From positions 12,278,501 through 12,342,500 of the forward strand of contig JAEOAD010000040.1 of assembly GCA_036365145.1 (NCBI GenBank): a stretch of DNA of 64,000 bases. The letters run 5' to 3'. Of this stretch, positions 53,641-64,000 are shown piece after piece. How positions within the stretch are numbered: the first letter of the stretch is position 1; every line of letters begins with the position of its first letter. The notes below the pieces were generated by a model. It had not been told where the DNA came from and did not search any database. It was given only the letters and a program-made list of their open reading frames with translations. This DNA comes from Orientallactaga sibirica. Its lineage: Eukaryota; Chordata; Mammalia; Rodentia; Dipodidae. The position numbers were made by a program, and so were the translations under genes.

Positions 53641-55543
53641 TTGGGCTGAAACTGCTGGGATGGGACTAGCCTCCCATCAGCCGCCAGTAATTGTAAACCT
53701 GAAAGCTTCCGCTGTACCTGTCTCAGTACGCCAGTACCCCATGAGCCAAAAAGCCAGAGAAGGAATAAGACCTCACATACAGAGACTCTTAAAACTGGGA
53801 GTCCTAAAGCAATGCCAATCGCCTTGGAATACTCCCCTGTTGCGTCACGGAAACCTAATACTAATGATTACCGTCCAGTCCAGGATTTAAGAGAGGTAAA
53901 TAGAAGGGTTGAAGATTTACATCCAACTGTACCTAACCCTTATAACCTCCTGAGCTCACTCCCTCCAGATCGAGATTGGTATACAGTTCTGGACTTAAAG
54001 GATGCCTTTTTCTGCCTGCCATTAAATGAGAAAAGCCAACCTATCTTTGCCTTTGAATGGAAGGACCTTGATTTTGGAATTTCTGGACAACTGACGTGGA
54101 CCAGGCTGCCACAAGGCTTCAAGAATTCACCCACCATCTTTGATGAAGCACTTCACCGGGACCTAGCCCCCTTCCGAGCCTCAAACCCCCAGGTAACTCT
54201 CCTCCAGTATGTTGATGATCTCCTTCTTGCAGCCAGCAGCCAGACTGACTGTGAAAGGGGAACCAATGCATTGCTGGAGGAACTGGCCCGTCTAGGGTAC
54301 CGAGCATCAGCAAAAAAGGCTCAAATCTGCAAAAGGCAAGTCACTTACTTGGGGTATTCCTTGAAGGGAGGACGGAGGTGGCTAACTGAGGCTCGTAAGC
54401 AGGCCGTGGAACAGATCCCAGTACCAGCAAATGCCAGACAAGTACGGGAGTTTCTGGGATCTGCCGGGTTCTGTAGACTATGGATACCTGGGTTTGCCTC
54501 TCTGGCTGCTCCCCTTTATCCTTTGACTAAGACAAGTACAGTTTTTCAATGGGGAGAAGAACAACAACAAGCTTTTGATAATATCAAGCTGGCCCTCTTG
54601 AAGGCCCCCGCTCTCTCGCTTCCTGACACCACTAAGCCCTTTTATCTATATGTGCATGAGCAAAGAGGCATTGCTAAAGGGGTGCTCACCCAGAAATTGG
54701 GACCCTGGAGAAAACCAGTAGCTTATTTATCCAAGAAGTTGGATCCTGTGGCTGCTGGTTGGCCCCCATGCCTTAAAATCATTGCGGCAGTGGCATTGCT
54801 CCTAAAGGATGCAGACAAATTAACTCTGGGACAGACTGTTACTATTATTGCTTCGCATGCATTGGAAAGCGTCATCCGTCAACCTCCAGACCGCTGGCTC
54901 TCAAATGCCAGGATCACCCACTATCAGAGTCTTCTCCTCAATTCGGACCGAATTAAATTTGCTTCCCCCACTCAATTGAATCCCGCCACCCTCTGGCGGA
55001 TACAGACCCCACCGTGCTGCACAACTGTGGGGAAGTCCTGGCTGAGGTCACGGAATCAGACCCGACCTCAAAGACCAACCCCTACCAGATGCTCAGAGGA
55101 CCTGGTTTACGGACGGCAGCAGTTACCTCCTTGAAGGTAAGAGAGTGGCGGGAGCTGCCATTGTAGACGGGAGCAGGGTGATCTGGGCTAACAGACTGCC
55201 AGAAGGAACATCTGCTCAAAAAGCTGAATTGATTGCTTTAACCCAGGCTTTAACCATGGCAGAGGGAAAAGGGCTACTATATACAGACAGACAGCGGTAT
55301 GCTTTTGCCACTGCACATGTACATGGTGCCATCTACCGGCAAAGAGGATTACTAACATCCGCAGGGAAGGAAGTTAAAAACAAAAAGAAATTTTGGACTT
55401 GCTCGATCGTTGCATCGACCAGCAAAAACAGCTATAGTTCATTGCCCAGGACATCAGAAAGGAGATTCCCTCATAGCCGGGAAACAGGATGGCAGATGAA
55501 GAAGCCAAAAAGGCAGCTCAAGGGGCTTGCCTATTGTCCTTAA
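53640..55543 (+). pseudogene. pol: pol: reverse transcriptase and RNase H, frame-broken
   Basis: The RT N-terminus runs in the protease frame to about 53840, then shifts. From there 53845-54990 is open, with [43 protein letters not shown] and the catalytic YVDD at 54208-54219, followed by the thumb and connection. A break near 54990 leads to RNase H in another frame ([11 protein letters not shown] about 55094, then [22 protein letters not shown]). Its C-terminal part, about 55380-55600, has several further frame changes and stops. Confidence 0.92.
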
Positions 55544-55607
55544 TTGAAAAAGAAACTACTTCTGCTGGGCGCTGCCACTGGACTATTCAGAACAGGACCT
55601 AAAAGAT

Positions 55608-56777
55608 ATGGCAGGGCTACAAAAACATTTCAATACCAAATCACAGAAATGGGAAACTGAGACCGGGAAGCAAATTTTGCCCAGACAACAGGCAAAGAAC
55701 CTTCTATCACATCTACATAGATTGACTCACTTTGGGCCTAAGAAAATGACAGAAACCTTCAAAAAGACTAATTATTATATAATTGGACTCAAAGATATGG
55801 CTGAAAAACTTGTGAAACAATGTGTACCCTGCCAAAAGGTAAATGCACAAACTATCTCAACAAGCTCAGGAACTCGATTCAGGGGAGATCGTCCTGGCTT
55901 GTTCTGGGAAACAGACTTTACTGAACTGAAACCAGCACGATATGGAAATAAATATCTTTTAGTCTTTATAGATACTTTTTCAGGATGGGTGGAAGCTTAT
56001 CCCACTAAAAAGGAAACTGCAACCATGGTGACAAAAAAGCTCCTGGAAGAAATAATTCCCAGGTATGGAGTCCCACAGGTAATAGGTTCTGACAACGGTC
56101 CTGCCTTCGTTGCCCAGGTAAGTCAGGAGGTGGCCAGAATGCTGGGGATCAATTGGAAATTACATTGTGCATATAGGCCCCAGAGCTCAGGACAAGTAGA
56201 AAGAATAAATAGAACATTAAAAGAGACCATAACCAAATTGTCCATGGAGACTGGCTGTGCTGACTGGACGATGCTCCTACCTTGGGCCCTCTTCAGGGTC
56301 CGCAACACTCCCTACAGATTTAATCTTACACCCTTTGAGATTTTGTTTGGGGTCCCAACCCCGCTCAGTAAGTTACTAGTTCAGAAAAACCCAGACATGA
56401 TTTCTAATTCTGATCTAAACAGCAGGTTGCAAGCGCTGCACATCCTCCAAGCTGACTTGTGGCCAAAACTGAAAGAAGCCTATCATCCTGCCAAGGACCC
56501 AACTCCTCACCCATATCAACCAGGAGACTCAGTATATGTGAGACGACATCGCCCCACGAACCTCGAACCTCGCTGGAAAGGTCCTTTCACTGTTCTCCTG
56601 ACAACACCAACCGCTGTGAAGGTCGATGGAGTCGCTGCCTGGGTCCATGCCTCTCATGTCAAGCCGGCTCCTTCCCCTGACCCACACTGGCAACTGGAAA
56701 AGACTGGTAACCCCCTTAAGCTGCGTTTGCGCCGCCTTCCTAGTTCTGATAGGGATGATCCCCCAAGCAGAAGCTAG
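55608..56777 (+). CDS. pol: pol: integrase region, open
   Basis: This 389-codon frame is uninterrupted. The zinc-binding H-H-C-C module is visible (HRLTHFG and CVPCQK). The catalytic D, D and E are seen in WETDFTEL, IGSDNGPAF and SGQVERINRTLKE. The C-terminal part has a GDSVYVRRHRP and WKGPFTVLL segment typical of gammaretroviral integrase. The last 150 bases overlap the env start in another frame. The beginning is arbitrary because the upstream pol frame is broken. The frame is intact, but no protein would be made without the upstream polyprotein. Confidence 0.9.
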   Translation: MAGLQKHFNTKSQKWETETGKQILPRQQAKNLLSHLHRLTHFGPKKMTETFKKTNYYIIGLKDMAEKLVKQCVPCQKVNAQTISTSSGTRFRGDRPGLFWETDFTELKPARYGNKYLLVFIDTFSGWVEAYPTKKETATMVTKKLLEEIIPRYGVPQVIGSDNGPAFVAQVSQEVARMLGINWKLHCAYRPQSSGQVERINRTLKETITKLSMETGCADWTMLLPWALFRVRNTPYRFNLTPFEILFGVPTPLSKLLVQKNPDMISNSDLNSRLQALHILQADLWPKLKEAYHPAKDPTPHPYQPGDSVYVRRHRPTNLEPRWKGPFTVLLTTPTAVKVDGVAAWVHASHVKPAPSPDPHWQLEKTGNPLKLRLRRLPSSDRDDPPSRS

Positions 56778-57890
56778 TCCCCACAACCCTCAGGAGCTAA
56801 CCTGGCAGGTTATCTCCCAAACAGGAGATATAATTTGGAGTGCTACAAAAACAGCCCCACCTTGGACCTGGTGGCCACAGCTATCCCCGGAGATTTGTTC
56901 ATTGCTAGCAGGATCGTTGGGCGGAAAATTAGAACCGTCCCTGTCTATGTGTGCCCCCCAACGGAATAATACAAGAAAATGTGGAGGAGCAGAGTCTTAC
57001 TATTGCAAACAATGGGGATGTGAAACCACGGGGATGTTTATTGGAGACCCTCTTCCAGTTGGGATCTCATAACAGTAAAGAAAGATCCTTCCAAAATGGA
57101 GGGTCCCCACAGTTGGGGCCCAGGCCCCTATATGTCCAATTTAATATAACATTCACAAGGGCAGGGAAAAACTCCCGGACCTGGCTGAAAGGAAACACAT
57201 GGGGTCTCAGGTTCTACATGGATGGACCAGACAAAGGAGTTCTTTTCAGTATCAGACTAACAATTAGAAATCCGGGCCCAACCCTAATAGGACCCAATGC
57301 TATACTACAACTACCCCCGGTAGTCCAAAAACCCAAACCCCGTGGCTCTCCTTCTCCTCCTCCTGATTCCCCCAAAGTGTCCCAACCTCCCCTTACCACT
57401 CCTCCACCCCAACAAGTGCCTTTGCTCACAATGATACAGAAAGTCTTCGCACTCCTGAATACCACCCACCCTGAAATGACCGACCACTGCTGGCTCTGTT
57501 ATGATGTTGCCCCACCTTATTATGAGGCAATAGCAATACCCTTTAAGGGAACCCCCAACATCATCACCGACGTGGGCGCATATCAGATAGCCCCTGGGCG
57601 ACTCACCTTGACGTCGGTCTCGGGCCAAGGGCTATGCCTAGGTCAGGTGCCCCCATCCCAGGTTCATCTGTGTAATTCAACCTATAGCCCTGACTCCTAC
57701 ATAGGTTACATTAAGCCCCCCTTAGATATAGGATGGTGGGCTTGTGGCACTGGCCTAACCTCTATAGTGTCACTATACATACTCAATAATTCTAAGGACT
57801 ATTGCATACTTGTACAGCTCCTGCCCAGAGTCATTTATCACCCTGATTCAGACTTTTTAGATGCTATGCAGGGCCAGACTAGGGTCGAAG
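56626..57890 (+). pseudogene. env: env SU (surface subunit), frame-broken
   Basis: The ATG at 56626 lies inside integrase, as usual for this group. A signal-peptide-like hydrophobic segment (LSCVCAAFLVLIGMI) follows. The N-terminal frame is open to a TAA at 57070-57072. The rest of SU continues in another frame, about 57073-57890, with a proline-rich stretch (57310-57430) and the CWLC disulphide motif (about 57489-57500). The cysteine-rich C-terminal domain includes LTLTSVSGQGLCLG and WWACGTGLT. A second break lies at the SU/TM junction, and no canonical furin site can be read there. Confidence 0.9.
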
Positions 57891-58475
57891 GAACCAATCT
57901 CCCTCACTTTAGCTGCGCTTATTGGGATTGGGACTGCAGCAGGAATAGGGACTGGAATAGCTGCCCTGACTACTCAAGACTCAAAGATAGCTGAACTCCA
58001 GGGAGCTATTGCTCAGGATATTCGGGCTTTAGAAGATTCTATTTCCAAATTGCAGGAATCCCTAACCTCATTATCAGAAGTAGCTTTACAGAATAGAAGA
58101 GGCTTAGACTTGCTATTTTTACAACAGGGAGGACTATGCGCCGCCCTGAAAGAAGAATGCTGTTTTTATGTTGACCACTCTGGAGTCATTAAGGACTCAA
58201 TGAAAAAACTTAGAGAAAGACTAGATGCTAGAAACTGGGAAAAGAAACAAAATCAGGGATGGTTTGAATCATGGTTTAATAGTTCCCCCTGGATGACAAC
58301 CTTAGTATCTACCCTACTGGGACCAATTCTTATACTCCTCCTCCTTCTCACCTTTGGGCCCTGTATATTAAACCGCTTGGTATCATTCATTAGGGAAAGA
58401 ATTAGTACAGTTCAACTTCTGGTACTCCGACAACAATATCAGCAAGTTGAAATGTCAGAAACTGAAATTCCATGA
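57870..58475 (+). CDS. env: env TM (transmembrane subunit), open
   Basis: The frame is open for about 200 codons to TGA at 58473-58475. It shows a fusion-peptide-like stretch ([20 protein letters not shown]), a heptad-repeat region, the conserved [16 protein letters not shown] segment and C-x6-CC (CAALKEECC). It then has a membrane span ([15 protein letters not shown]) and a short cytoplasmic tail. As read it is out of frame with SU, so a complete Env is not encoded. Confidence 0.9.
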   Translation, partial: RARLGSKEPISLTLAALIGIGTAAGIGTGIAALTTQDSKIAELQGAIAQDIRALEDSISKLQESLTSLSEVALQNRRGLDLLFLQQGGLCAALKEECCFYVDHSGVIKDSMKKLRERLDARNWEKKQNQGWFESWFNSSPWMTTLVSTLLGPILILLLLLTFGPCILNRLVSFIRERISTVQLLVLRQQYQQVEMSETEIP

Positions 58476-58488
58476 TTGGAATTACGGC

Positions 58489-58504
58489 AAAGAAAAGGGG
58501 GAAA
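58489..58504 (+). promoter_or_regulatory. Polypurine tract of the provirus
   Basis: The purine run aaagaaaagggggaaa immediately precedes the 3' LTR start tgaaag. It would prime plus-strand DNA synthesis. Confidence 0.9.
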
Positions 58505-59047
58505 TGAAAGATTAAAGCTCTCTTGGGTTGCTAACATGCTCTATGCAGCTTCTGTATCACTGCTTGCTTGCTGTAGCTGGTTGACTAAAGAGCTGCCATT
58601 TTATGACAGCCTCCATTATGTTGCTGAGTTAGCCACAAATAAGAAAAAAAAATTAACTAACACTTTCTGGTTCCTGGAACACTTTCTAGTTCCTGGAATT
58701 GAGGGGGACCACCGTGCTTGTGGTGTTTACATAACGTCCCAGCTGGCCCCAGCTGGCCCCATCCCCTGCCCATAACGATGACACAGCGTCCTTGGGCAGG
58801 CACAGCCAATCAGGGGGCCTCCTCTAGATGGAAAGTCCCTAACCCCAGGCCCACCCTGATGGGCACAACCAATCAAGTTTCTTCTCAGATGGAAAGTCCC
58901 TAAAAATCCTGAGTTTGTGGTTTTTGCCTATATAAGCACTACAACACTGTTGCTAGGGGCTCTTCACCCCTCCTGCGTGAGGACTTTGTGTGGAGCCCCC
59001 GGTGCACCGGTGTCATCAATAAACCTCTTGCTGCTTGCATTGAGAGT
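58505..59047 (+). repeat. 3' LTR of the provirus, lacking U5
   Basis: It starts tgaaag after the polypurine tract. The poly(A) signal aataaa is at 59018-59023. Similarity to the 5' LTR stops at about 59047-59049, some 25 bases beyond that signal, so nearly all of U5 (about 70 bases) is absent. Seen differences from the 5' LTR are one A-run length change, tcgag/tctag, gggcgg/gggcag and two extra G near 58815. Confidence 0.93.
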
Positions 59048-59049
59048 CT

Positions 59050-60918
59050 GGTTGGAGAATCTGGAACACACTTCGCCCCTTACAGGCAGCCCATCAGTCT
59101 CTTCCCAAGCAATCTTAAGGAGGGATCTTGCAACCTGTCTCCCAGACTTGTTGACTGTCCTGAGTGTCCTTCCTAAGCTTCCTTCCTCCCCCAGGAAGAA
59201 ATGTTTCAATTTCTAATTAACAATTAACATCCTGTCAAAGTCCGCCCTGCAACACTTGTTCATCATTCTTATAACCTTGAGGAGTGCTTGCTTGACCTTT
59301 TTGCTTTTGTTTTGTTTTTATTTTTCAAGGTAGGGTCTCACTCTAGCTCAGGGCGACCTGGAATTCACTCTGTAGTCTCAGGGTGACCTTGAATTCATGG
59401 TGATTCCTCCAACCTCTGCCTCTTAATTAAAGGCATGCGCCCACCACGCCCGGGCTGCTTGACCTTTTAAATTTTTTTTTTTTTTTTTGGTTTTTCGAGG
59501 TAGGGTCTCACTCTGGCTCAGGCTGACCTGGACTTCACTATGTAGTCTCAGGGTGGCCTTGAACTCTCGGCGATCCTCCTACTTCTGCCTCCCGGGTGCT
59601 GGGATTAAAGGCGTGCGTCACCACGCCCGGGTTAAAAATAGATATATTTTTTAAAAAGGTCTCACACTATAATCTTGAATTGCCTTAAATTTCCAACAAT
59701 CCTCCTAAAACCAAGCCCCCACCCAAGTGCTCGAACTACAGGCATGAGCCACCATGCCTAGCCAAAGGATTTTTCACTTCTATATAGCCTTAACAGCTTT
59801 ATTTTGAAAAGTAGGACCTAACCTGTCAGGTTTTTTTTTTCCTTTGCTAATAAAACTAAAATACCAGCATCATCCATCCACAAAGTTGCTGAGACAGACT
59901 AAAGCCGTATCTCGTTTTACCCAATAATTCAATGCCAAGCGCTGCCAATTACCGGGACTTTGCTGCACAGTTCTCCAGTCTTCATGGCTTCATGGCATTT
60001 TGTCACACTCACTTCCGGCGGCACCCATGCAGGAAGAGGCGAGGAGAATAGATGTAATCTCGTGTGCCTGTTTCCCGATGGTTCAAACACTCAGTGACTC
60101 ACTTGGACCCTGGCTGTTCTTGTCATGGAGCGGGCACCCCGGGCTCAAGCCAGGGCGCGCTTTCTTTGGATCATTAACCCTGGCTCCTCTTCCACTTGGC
60201 TCCAGGTAGTGGAGCAATAGAATCATTTCCATTCTCTCCCTTGGCTGTGTTCCTCCTCTCAGGGGATAGTTTTTTCTCAAGTGTCAAAGCATCAGGCTTA
60301 AACATTAGAAACACAACTTAAGGCTGCCGTGAACACAACAGAGAGCACTTGCCTGCTCTCTCTCTCTCCTTGTTTGCCCCATGAACACCCTATAGTGGGA
60401 GAGGCATGTTTCAAGATTACAACTTAAGGGCTGGAGAGACGGCTTAGCAGTTAAGGTGCTTGTCTGCAAAGATAAAGGACACAGGTTTGATTCCCCAGGA
60501 CCCACATAAGCCAGATGCACGAGGTGGTGCATGCGTTTGGAGTTCGTTTTCAGCGGCTGGAAGCCTTGGCGTACCCATTCTCTCCCTCTCTCTCAAGTAA
60601 ATAAATAAATACTATTTTTTTAAAAAAAGATTAAAACTTTAAAACATCCTACAGGTATGGGCAGCACCTTTTCCCTTCGTGTCAAAGAACACAGCCATTC
60701 TTGGCCAGCCAGGCAACATTAGTGACATAGTGAGGCCCTGGTTCAAAGTAATAAATGCATGTGTTTGTATATGTGACCTGGATTCCCCTTCTCAGTAAAA
60801 GTGTCTCACGAGGTGACTACTCCTCAGGATACCCACATCCTCTTCAAAGCAGCCCAGGCTTAATTCCTAGATTCCTGTTGCTGTTGTTTTAATTTTCTTT
60901 TCTTTTCTTTTCTTTTCT

Positions 60919-60949
<31 letters not shown>

Positions 60950-62024
60950 GCTTTTTCTTTTGGTTTTTCGAGGTAGGGTCTCACTCTATTCCAGGCTGAC
61001 CTGGAATTCACTATGGAGTCTCAGGGTGGCCTCGAACTCACAGCAATCCTCCTACCTCTGCCTCCCGAGTGCTGGGATTAAAGGCGTGCACCACCATGCC
61101 CAGCTCTGTTTTTCTTTTTTTTTTTTAATTTTATTTAATATATATTATGTATTTATGTATTTATTTATTTGAGAGAGATAAAGAGGCAAAGAAAGAGAGA
61201 ATGGGCGCACCAGGGCCTCCAGCCACTGCCAACAAAGTCCAGATGCATGTGCCACCTTGTGCATCTGACTTACATGGGTCCTGGAGAAACGAACCAGGAT
61301 ACTTTGGCTTTGCAGGCAAATGCCTTAACCACTAAGCCATGGCTCCAGCCCTTGTTTTTCGGTTTTGCGGAAGTAGCATCTCATTCTAGCCCAGACTGAC
61401 CTGGAATTCACTATGTACAACTCCCAGGGTGAACTAGAATACTAGAGGTAGGGATCCTCCTACCTCTGCCTTCTCATGCTGAGATTAAAAGCATGCACCA
61501 CTACACCAGGCCTGTTTTTCTTTTTTCTTTTTAAAAACAATTTATTTAATCTCTGGGTGTATGTAGGAGAATGCCAGGTTTCTTGCCATTGCAAACAAAC
61601 ACTTCTGGCTTCATGTGGGTGCTGGGGATTTGAACCCAGGCTGGCAAACTTTACCACTGAGCCATCTCTTCAACCCTGATTCATTAATAGGTGCACCGGA
61701 GCATCCAGCCACTGCAAATGAACTCCAGGTGCATACACCCCTTGTGCATCTGGCTTACGTGGGTCCTGGAGAATTGAACTGGCTCTGCATGCAAACGCCT
61801 GAACCGTTAAGCCATCTATCCAGCACCCCCCCCGATTCATTTTTTTATATTTTATTTATCTATTGGAGAGAGAGAGAATGGACAAGCGCCATGGCCTCCA
61901 GCCACTATAAACTCCAGATGTATGCATCACCTTGTGCATCTGGCTTACTTAGGTACAAGGGAATTGAACCTGGGTCTTTAGGCTTCACAGGCCAGCGCCT
62001 TAACTGCTAAGCCATCTCTCCAGC
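59050..62024. repeat. Downstream flank of the provirus: SINEs and unidentified sequence
   Basis: 59050-59290 is non-LTR sequence I do not recognise. B1-like minus at about 59300-59455, 59490-59630, 60950-61105 and 61355-61510. B2-like plus at 60428-60620. B2-like minus at 61150-61350, 61530-61675, 61685-61825 and 61850-62024. A (TTTTC)n run at 60897-60930. The interval 59770-60300 is unique-looking with no convincing gene. Confidence 0.7.
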
Positions 62025-62460
62025 CCCTGACTCATTTATTTAAAAGTATTTATTTATTTATTTGATAGAGAGAAAGAGACAGAGAGAGAATGGGCACGCC
62101 AGGGCCTCCAGCCACTGCAAACAAACTGCAGATGCAAGCGCCACCTTGTGCATCTGGCTTACGTGGGTCCTGGAGAATTGAACCTGGATCCTCAGGCTTC
62201 ACAGGCCAACGCCTTAACTGCTAAGCCATCTCTCCAGCCCCTGACTCATTTATTTAAAAGTATTTATTTATTTGATAGAGAGAAAGAGACAGAGAGAGAA
62301 TGGGCACACCAGGGCCTCCAGCCACTGCAAACAAACTGCAGATGCAAGCGCCACCTTGTGCATCTGGCTTACGTGGGTCCTGGAGAATTGAACCTGGATC
62401 CTTAGGCTTCACAGGCCAACGCCTTAACTGCTAAGCCATCTCTCCAGCTCCTGACTCATT
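62025..62460 (-). repeat. Tandem duplication of a B2-like SINE with flank
   Basis: Two consecutive minus-strand B2-like copies (about 62025-62238 and 62239-62453) are almost identical. Both are preceded by ctgactcatttatttaaaag and share the same internal changes. The second copy lacks one TTTA unit. A third ctgactcattt occurs at 62452. Confidence 0.85.
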
Positions 62461-62499
62461 TTTAAAATTTTTTTTTATTTGCAAGAGACACAGAGAGAG

Positions 62500-64000
62500 A
62501 GAGAATATCAAAGGGTTAATAGCCTTCCCTGAAAACCAAAGGGAACTAAAGAGTTAATTATCCCTAAAGCTCGCAGGCAATAAAGAAGGCAAAGAGGCAT
62601 TTGGCCTCATTAAGTTTGACACCTTCCCTGATTGAGGTGTTCCCCTTAGCCTAGATGGCCTTGAACGACCCAGAGACCATCTGAGTCTCCTCTCTTAGAC
62701 ATTCCTGGCTGAAGAAGCCTATTCTGAACAAGGACACAAACAGCTACAGTTTTCTTCTCACTGCACCTGGCAGTCAATTTCTTAGGATCCTCCTTATGAG
62801 TTTGAACCCCAGCCTGGTTCAGTGCTTCAGCCTCATCCCACAGGAAGGTTGCTGCCTCTCGCTGTTTTCTCTAAATAGTCTGTCTGTAGAGATCAAAGTC
62901 CAGTGTTCTCTTTTGCTTTTCTCTTACATTTTCCTTACAAACATTAATTCGGCATGCCAGGGTTTCTTGCCGCTACACACAAACTCCAGACACATGCCCC
63001 TTTGCACATCTGGTTTTACATGGTACTGGGAAATTAAACCCAGACTGGCAACTATGCAAGTAAGTGCCTTTAACCGCTGAGCCATCTCCCCAGGCCCCTG
63101 ATTCGTTTTTGAAAAGCTTCCTTTTACTTCCCAAATAACTCTTGGAACTTACTTTCTGAGTCAGTTCAGTGGAGGAATTTATGTAGCCTTCTCATTGGTA
63201 GGTGCAACATTAGGGTGGTATTGTGATTCAGGTGTCCCCCATAAACTTAGGTGTTCTGAATGCTAGGTCCCCAGCTGATGGAGATTTGGGAATGAATGCC
63301 TCCTGGAGACAGCAACAAAAAAAAAAAAACAGCAACAACAACAACAACAAAAACTATTAGTCTCTGATCCCCATATACATACGTCCACATGTGTCCACAT
63401 GTGCAAACATACATGCACAGCACACGTTAGCAGAAGAAAAGGCAGTCATTTCAACATAGTTTTGGGTTTGGAAGCTACTTGCTCTTCAAGTAAACAAGGA
63501 GGACCAGTTCTGATACCACTGTCATTGGGACTGGCGTTAACAATTACTGGTTCCCGGGGCAGGATGGCACACGCCTGTTCATTCCAGCAACCGCGAAGGC
63601 TGAAGCAGGGTTGCATACTTGAGGCTGGCCTGACCTTGTCTCACAAAACCCAAACCAAACACAAATGACAGTTTCTTTTCGATGATAGTTTCGTGGTGGC
63701 ATTCTGCGGAGGTGTGCTTTCCAAATTCCCCCGGGGGTGGGGGGGTAATCTACTTGGATGGGAATTGTGAGTCAGGATCTCTGCCTGCTGTGATCTGTCC
63801 GTGGTACTTGGCACACTTACGAGCACTGTGAAAGATTTCCAGCCAGCCAGGAAAGCAGGCAACTTGAATCTTTCTCTGGTGGTGAGATAGGTGGAAGTCA
63901 CACTGGGGCACTTGTTTACGTGTTTGGCAGCGTTGCTGCAGAGAAAGAAGGGTGCAATGTCGTCCCCCACACTGCCCACAGCTCTGAGGAGTCTGCCCAG
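62500..64000. other. End of window: no recognisable gene
   Basis: 62505-62930 is sequence I cannot assign and may be an LTR fragment. A B2-like minus SINE lies at about 62950-63098. A MaLR-like LTR start is at 63220-63310, ending in A- and CAA-rich simple repeat. 63315-64000 has a degraded SINE near 63560-63660 and otherwise unique sequence. No conserved ORF is seen. Confidence 0.6.

Larger units (their letters stand above)
50630..59049 (+). mobile_element. Endogenous gammaretrovirus-like provirus, near full length
   Basis: The order is LTR, tRNA-Pro PBS, gag, pro-pol, env, polypurine tract, LTR, over about 8.4 kb. Class assignment rests on several features: the proline PBS, a Gag starting MGQ with a single CCHC knuckle, a UAG gag-pol boundary followed by ggaggcgg, a YVDD reverse transcriptase, a CWLC motif in SU and a C-x6-CC motif in TM. 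The LTRs differ by about two substitutions and two small indels, implying recent insertion. About ten frame breaks interrupt the coding regions, so this copy is defective as read. It lies in the spacer downstream of NOA1 in the same orientation. Confidence 0.96.

Noticed and set aside
50630..59047. An infectious or replication-competent virus
   Set aside because: As read, all three coding regions have multiple frame breaks and both LTR ends are incomplete. It is a defective endogenous copy.
60000..60280. Candidate exon or gene near 60000 ('cacttccggcggc' and nearby open frames)
   Set aside because: There is no conserved protein, splice pattern or CpG island. It is probably unique spacer.

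Overview
This is mammalian nuclear DNA, almost certainly from a rodent. Introns and spacers are packed with two SINE families: a 7SL-derived B1-like family (5' end of the form 'gccgggcgtggtggcgcac') and a tRNA-derived B2-like family ('ggctggagagatggcttagc' ending in a CT-rich stretch and 'aaataaataaa'). The SINE consensus does not look like house mouse or rat. A jerboa-type (Dipodidae) rodent is my best guess, but it rests on recall of repeat families and is only a guess.

Two conserved genes lie head to head. On the minus strand, 34243 down to 3851, are the first 17 or so coding exons of POLR2B, the second-largest subunit (RPB2) of RNA polymerase II. The remaining C-terminal exons lie beyond position 1. 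On the plus strand, 35203-47180, is a complete seven-exon NOA1 gene, a circularly permuted mitochondrial GTPase of 688 codons with a poly(A) signal at 47263. The two start codons are about 960 bp apart across a CpG-rich region with NRF1-like motifs, so this looks like a shared bidirectional promoter.

Three structural oddities affect POLR2B. A tandem duplication of about 2.16 kb (10546-12706 and 12707-14871) repeats three whole exons in frame. The exon before them (16551-16658) has a clear 3' part, but its expected upstream coding sequence is missing or scrambled. A SINE at 3673-3837 inserted so close to the last exon in the window that its 15-bp target-site duplication copied the 5' splice site.

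Downstream of NOA1, in a spacer full of SINEs and MaLR-type LTR fragments, sits an almost full-length gammaretrovirus-like endogenous provirus (50630-59047) in plus orientation. It has a 5' LTR, a tRNA-Pro primer binding site, gag, pro-pol, env, a polypurine tract and a 3' LTR. The LTRs are nearly identical (about two substitutions and two small indels), yet gag, pol and env carry about ten frame breaks. Integrase and the transmembrane Env part remain open. Both outer ends are abnormal: the 5' LTR lacks its first ~13 bases and the 3' LTR stops near the R/U5 boundary. The last 5 kb is repeats plus sequence I do not recognise. I see no CRISPR, operon or other prokaryotic feature and no clearly new biological system. 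The most unusual features are the exon duplication, the damaged exon beside it and the young but frame-broken provirus.
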